Source: Mycolicibacterium grossiae (lineage in GTDB: Bacteria > Actinomycetota > Actinomycetes > Mycobacteriales > Mycobacteriaceae). Taken from it: a DNA stretch of 64,000 nucleotides. This document shows, one piece after another, positions 60,747-64,000 of this stretch (position 1 is the first letter of the stretch; the number at the start of each line of letters is the position of its first letter). The translations under genes and the position numbers were made by a program. The notes beneath the pieces are model-generated. The model had not been told where the DNA came from and made no database searches. It saw nothing but the letters and a program-made list of their open reading frames with translations. The DNA is taken from NCBI RefSeq assembly GCF_008329645.1, contig NZ_CP043474.1, forward strand, positions 3,348,001 through 3,412,000, read 5' to 3'.

Positions 60747-62477
60747 TCAGCCGTAGGTGAACGAGTACGCCTGCAGGCCCTTCGAGAGCGTGACGTCCAG
60801 GCGGCCCGCGCCGTCGGTGTCGTCGTCGACGAGTCGGACGGTGTTGGGCGGGCCGCTGACGGATTGGGTCTCGGTGCGGCCGTCGCGGGTCACCGTCACC
60901 GTCCCGGTGCCGCCGACGACCAGATAGACCTGGCGTGCGTGGTAGTTCAGCGCGATGCCCGCGCCGTCGGCGCCGGCGGTGATGCCCTGGTAGTCCAGCG
61001 CCCACGGCCCCTGCAGCGCGAAGGTGTCGGCCGGCAGGCGGGCGGGGACCTCGTAGCGGTGGGTGCCCTCGTCGTAGACGCCCTGCCCGCCGTAGTTCAC
61101 CACCTTGCCGACGCTGAAGTACGTCTCGGGGGTGGTCGGCTCGGTCGGCGTGGTGTCCGCGCCGTCGATGGCCGGGGGCAGATCGGTGCCGTCGCCGAGC
61201 AGTTCGCGGATTAGTCGTTCGGTCACGGCGTAGTCGCCCTCACCGAACTTCACGTGCCGCACGACGCCCTCGCGGTCGATGAGGTAGTGCGCGGGCCAGT
61301 ACCGGTTGCGGTAGTTCGTCCACGTCGCGAAGCCGTTGTCCATCGCCACCGGATAGGTGATGCCGAGTTTCGCGGCGCCGCTCTCGACGTTGGCCCGGTC
61401 CTTCTCGAACGCGTACTCGGGGGTGTGCACGCCGATCACCTCGAGGCCGGCGTCACGGTAGGCGCGGTACCAGTCGACGAGGTGGGGGATGGAGCGCTGA
61501 CAGTTGATGCAGGAGTACGCCCAGAAGTCGATCAGCACCACCTTGCCGCGCAGCGACGCCAGGTCGACCGGTGCGCCGTCGGGGGTGTTGAGCCACGCCG
61601 TAATGCCCTTGATGTCCGGTGCGGTGCCGCAACTCTCGAGTTCGGGTGCCCCGTTGGAGCAGTTGGACAGCTCGGCGTTCTGCTCGTTGACCAGACCGCC
61701 GAGGTTGAGCTGTTCACGCAGCTGGTCCTCGCCGCCGACCTTGCTCTGCAACGCACTGGTGTAGTCGGGGATGGCGCGCTGCAGCGCCGCAGGCAGGTCG
61801 AACACCAGCGCCACCGCGAGGAGGATCGTGACGATGCCCGCCACGACGCGGATCCCGCGCTGCCGGCGGCGGAACGCCGCGACCCGCTCGGCGACGCGTC
61901 GTCCCGCGAGGGCGAAGACCAGCAGCGGCAACGCCGCGCCGACGGCGAAGGCCAGTGTCAGCGCGACGATGCGGACGCCGATCTCGCCCGTCGCGCCGGC
62001 CACGACGATCGCCGCGAGGACCGGCCCCGCGCACGGCACGTAGAGCACTCCGAGGGCTAGGCCCATCCCGAAACCGCTGCGACCGGAACCGAATTGGCGC
62101 TGCGGGAGCCGCGCGAACGGCTTCTCCAGCAGCGCCTCGACGCGCGGGAAGATCAGCCCCAGGCCGATCGCGACCAGGGCCACCAGCGCGACCCAGCGGA
62201 TGGCGTCCTGCGGTAGGTGCAGCAGCGACAGCAGCGCCGACCCGACGAGCGTGACGACGCTGAAACTCGTGACCAGACCGGCGATGACGAGGTAGGGGCG
62301 CAGCCGCTGGGCACGACCGACGCGGGTCGCGGTGGCGGTCGCGCCCGTGCCGCCCGGCCCGTCGGTGCCGCCCGCGGGTGTGCTCGAGAAGAACACGACC
62401 GGGAGCACCGGGAGGATGCAGGGCGAGATGCCGGTGATGAGGCCACCGAGGAAGCCGATCAGGACGAGTGTGGCCAT
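60747..62477 (-). CDS. dipZ: DipZ-like fused CcdA-thioredoxin membrane protein
   Basis: A 576-residue protein. Residues 1-230 are CcdA-type helices with [20 protein letters not shown] and [19 protein letters not shown], the two redox cysteines. A loop and a thioredoxin/TlpA domain follow with [20 protein letters not shown] (CINC active site) and [16 protein letters not shown]. The last 150 residues are a beta-rich domain of the type found at the end of DipZ. It carries reducing power from cytoplasm to the envelope. It corresponds to Rv2874. ATG 62477 is the family start; an upstream 24-codon extension is unlikely. Confidence 0.92.
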   Translation of the reverse strand: MATLVLIGFLGGLITGISPCILPVLPVVFFSSTPAGGTDGPGGTGATATATRVGRAQRLRPYLVIAGLVTSFSVVTLVGSALLSLLHLPQDAIRWVALVALVAIGLGLIFPRVEALLEKPFARLPQRQFGSGRSGFGMGLALGVLYVPCAGPVLAAIVVAGATGEIGVRIVALTLAFAVGAALPLLVFALAGRRVAERVAAFRRRQRGIRVVAGIVTILLAVALVFDLPAALQRAIPDYTSALQSKVGGEDQLREQLNLGGLVNEQNAELSNCSNGAPELESCGTAPDIKGITAWLNTPDGAPVDLASLRGKVVLIDFWAYSCINCQRSIPHLVDWYRAYRDAGLEVIGVHTPEYAFEKDRANVESGAAKLGITYPVAMDNGFATWTNYRNRYWPAHYLIDREGVVRHVKFGEGDYAVTERLIRELLGDGTDLPPAIDGADTTPTEPTTPETYFSVGKVVNYGGQGVYDEGTHRYEVPARLPADTFALQGPWALDYQGITAGADGAGIALNYHARQVYLVVGGTGTVTVTRDGRTETQSVSGPPNTVRLVDDDTDGAGRLDVTLSKGLQAYSFTYG

Positions 62478-62580
62478 GTCAGTGCTTCGTTGCCGGACTG
62501 CCCGCGGATGGGTGCATGACAGGGGAAACGCCTTCGAGCGCTGCGGCATTCACCCCGGCAGGCGAGGTGTCCCCACAACG

Positions 62581-62612
62581 ACGTCAGCCCGGCCTCGCGG
62601 CCGGGCTGACGT
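62581..62612. terminator. Perfect 14-bp stem-loop between the MPT70-like and dipZ genes
   Basis: ACGTCAGCCCGGCC at 62581-62594 pairs exactly with 62599-62612 around TCGC. It lies 14 bases beyond the MPT70-like stop on the minus strand, so dipZ downstream probably has its own promoter. Confidence 0.8.
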
Positions 62613-62626
62613 GTGAAGCGGGGTGA

Positions 62627-63229
62627 TCACATCGGGGGCATGAGCACCGTGTCGATGAGGTAGACCGTGGCGTTGGCGGTCTTGACGCCGCCGCACACCA
62701 CCGAGGCGTCATTCACCTTCAGGTCCTCGCCCATGCCCATGGCCGCGTTGGTGACGGTGACGTCGGCGCCCTGCAGGGTCTTGTGCGTACCGACCACCTG
62801 CGCCGGGCTGGCCTGGCCCTCCACCACGTGGTAGGTCAGGATCTTGGTCAGCAGGTCCGAATCGGTCTTCAGCTTCTCGATCGTGGCCGGGTCGATCTTC
62901 GCGAACGCGTCGTCGGTCGGCGCGAACACCGTCAGACCGGGGTTGGAGTTCAGCGTGTCGACCAGGTTGACGTTCGGGTTGAGCTTGCCCGAGAGCGCCG
63001 CGGTGAGGGTCTTGAGCATCGGGTTGTTCGACGCGGCGACCGCGACCGGGTCCATCGCCATGCCGGTGACCGAGGCGGGGCCGACGGGATTCTGCGCGGC
63101 GTAGGCGGCGCAGCCGGGGCCCACCAGGCCGGTGGCGGGCTCGGCGGCCGCGGTGCCCGCGGCGGAGAACAGCAGGCCGGCCGCGGCGGCGGCGCTGACC
63201 GTGGAACACAGCAGGGTCTTGACGTTCAT
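62627..63229 (-). CDS. Secreted fasciclin-domain protein, MPT70-like
   Basis: A 200-residue protein with a signal peptide ([26 protein letters not shown], cleaved after AAA-E) and one fasciclin domain: [35 protein letters not shown], then [30 protein letters not shown]. Two cysteines (GPGCAAY and VVCGGV) can pair. No lipobox, so it is released. It matches Rv2875 (MPT70). ATG 63229 has GAAGGA eight bases before. It is flanked by terminators, so it is transcribed alone. Confidence 0.9.
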   Translation of the reverse strand: MNVKTLLCSTVSAAAAAGLLFSAAGTAAAEPATGLVGPGCAAYAAQNPVGPASVTGMAMDPVAVAASNNPMLKTLTAALSGKLNPNVNLVDTLNSNPGLTVFAPTDDAFAKIDPATIEKLKTDSDLLTKILTYHVVEGQASPAQVVGTHKTLQGADVTVTNAAMGMGEDLKVNDASVVCGGVKTANATVYLIDTVLMPPM

Positions 63230-63281
63230 GGGGATCGTCCTTCCGGGTGAGGGGTTGAGGGGTGAGGGATCTGGTGGAGAG

Positions 63282-63336
63282 CACGGGCGGTGTGCCGGCG
63301 CGAGCACGGGGATGGAGCGCCGGCACACCGCTCGTG
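63282..63336. terminator. 20-bp stem-loop after the MPT83-like gene
   Basis: The inner arms 63288-63301 and 63317-63330 are perfectly complementary (14 bp). The pairing extends outward by six more pairs, one of them G-U, around a 15-base loop. It lies 22 bases past the MPT83-like stop and before the MPT70-like start. Confidence 0.8.
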
Positions 63337-63358
63337 GGTCAGGGGGTGATCAGCGGGC

Positions 63359-64000
63359 TCAGGCCGGCGGCATCAGCACGGTGTCGATGAGGTACACCGT
63401 GGCGTTGGCGGTCTTCACGCCACCGCAGACCAGGCCGGCGTCGTTGACCTTGAGGTCGGCGCCGGAGCCGGTGACGTTGACGTTGGCGCCCTGCAGGGTC
63501 TTGTGCTCACCGGCGACCTGCGCGGGGCTGGCCTGGCCCTCGACCACGTGGTAGGTCAGGATGCTGGTCAGCAGGTCCGAATCGGTCTTCAGCTTCTCGA
63601 TCGTGGCCGGATCGATCTTCGCGAACGCGTCGTCGGTCGGCGCGAACACCGTCAGACCGGGGTTGGAGTTCAGCGTCTCGACGAGGTTGACGTTCGGGTT
63701 GAGCTTGCCCGAGAGCGCTTGGGTGAGCGTCTTGAGCATCGGGTTGTTCGACGCGGCGACGGCCACCGGGTCCTGGGCCATGCCGGTGACCGAGGCGGGG
63801 CCGCTCGGGTTCTGCTCGGCGTAGGCGGAGCAGCCGTTGCCCACGAGGTTGGCGGCGGGGTCGGCCGCGGCGCTGGAACTCGGCGCCGACGAGGAACTCA
63901 TCACGCTGGAGGAGATGCTGCTGGCGCTGCTGGAGACGCTGCTGGCGGTGCTGCTCGCCTCCTCGCTCGAACAGGCCGAGAGGCCGAGGATCGCGATCGC
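63359..64000 (-). CDS. Fasciclin-domain lipoprotein, MPT83-like (N-terminus beyond window)
   Basis: Partial: 213 residues are seen, cut by the window edge inside the signal peptide. The visible part ends the signal with ILGLSAC, a lipobox, so it is a lipoprotein. A long Ser-rich linker ([21 protein letters not shown]) leads to a fasciclin domain almost identical to that of the MPT70-like neighbour. Cysteines GNGCSAY and LVCGGV are kept. It corresponds to Rv2873 (MPT83). The start lies past position 64000. Confidence 0.88.
   Translation of the reverse strand, partial: AIAILGLSACSSEEASSTASSVSSSASSISSSVMSSSSAPSSSAAADPAANLVGNGCSAYAEQNPSGPASVTGMAQDPVAVAASNNPMLKTLTQALSGKLNPNVNLVETLNSNPGLTVFAPTDDAFAKIDPATIEKLKTDSDLLTSILTYHVVEGQASPAQVAGEHKTLQGANVNVTGSGADLKVNDAGLVCGGVKTANATVYLIDTVLMPPA

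Noticed and set aside
63230..63281. SigK-type promoter before the MPT70-like gene
   Set aside because: The region consists of CCCTCA-type repeats and I could not find a sequence resembling the promoter recognised by SigK.

Overview
The window is high-GC actinobacterial DNA. Its gene order matches the Mycobacterium tuberculosis interval Rv2873-Rv2898c: yraN, yifB, dprA, viuB-like, xerC, a luciferase-like oxidoreductase, an M23 peptidase, rpsB, tsf, amiC, a MarR regulator, pyrH, frr, cdsA, rlmN, a DUF2631 protein, dipZ and the MPT70/MPT83 fasciclins. With the lactate monooxygenase-like, WS/DGAT, F420-type and haemophore-like genes this points to a (probably environmental, fast-growing) Mycobacterium/Mycolicibacterium. 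Species assignment is not possible from sequence reading alone.

1-13.2 kb: a HAD phosphatase, a CoA-transferase/thioesterase pair, then a minus-strand operon for an iron-type ABC importer (binding protein, permease, ATPase) whose last gene is an unusual fusion of adenylation domain, carrier domain and membrane acyltransferase. After an unrecognised gene pair and a secreted haemophore-like protein come yraN and yifB.

13.23-30.26 kb: a 17.0-kb prophage-like element integrated by a serine integrase into the 3' end of yifB. A 14-bp identical core marks attL and attR, and the severed 31-codon end of yifB lies beyond attR, still overlapping dprA. Inside are the integrase, a tightly overlapping replication/regulation block (DUF6011-like, stand-alone DnaB-N-like, AAA-type ATPase, WhiB-like, excisionase-like), an IS1081-like IS256-family element, a tape measure protein, and tail assembly chaperones expressed by a -1 frameshift at CCCAAAC. 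Next come a minus-strand lipoprotein pair and a five-gene ATGA-coupled minus-strand operon of small related proteins next to attR. No capsid, portal, terminase, lysin or minor-tail genes are visible. The head module probably was deleted at the IS, or the element is a tail-only satellite.

30.3-39.7 kb: conserved chromosomal core (dprA, SIP-family reductase, lactate monooxygenase-like, xerC, LLM oxidoreductase, M23 peptidase, rpsB-tsf with terminator, amiC). 39.9-46.0 kb: a tight + strand cluster of two FtsX-type permease proteins, an ABC ATPase, an amino-acid/polyamine-type permease and a copper amine oxidase, suggesting amine uptake and oxidation. 46.0-47.2 kb: a MarR repressor divergent from a SAM methyltransferase, with two perfect palindromes between them. 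47.3-52.5 kb: pyrH-frr-cdsA, then an EamA exporter/LysR pair, then rlmN. 52.5-58.1 kb: a TetR-controlled lipid/acyl-CoA cluster (CoA-transferase, acyl-CoA dehydrogenase, F420-type oxidoreductase, wax-ester/DGAT acyltransferase). 58.1-64 kb: DUF2631 membrane protein, photolyase, a polysaccharide-deacetylase/PuuE-like enzyme, dipZ and two fasciclin proteins, the last cut by the window edge.
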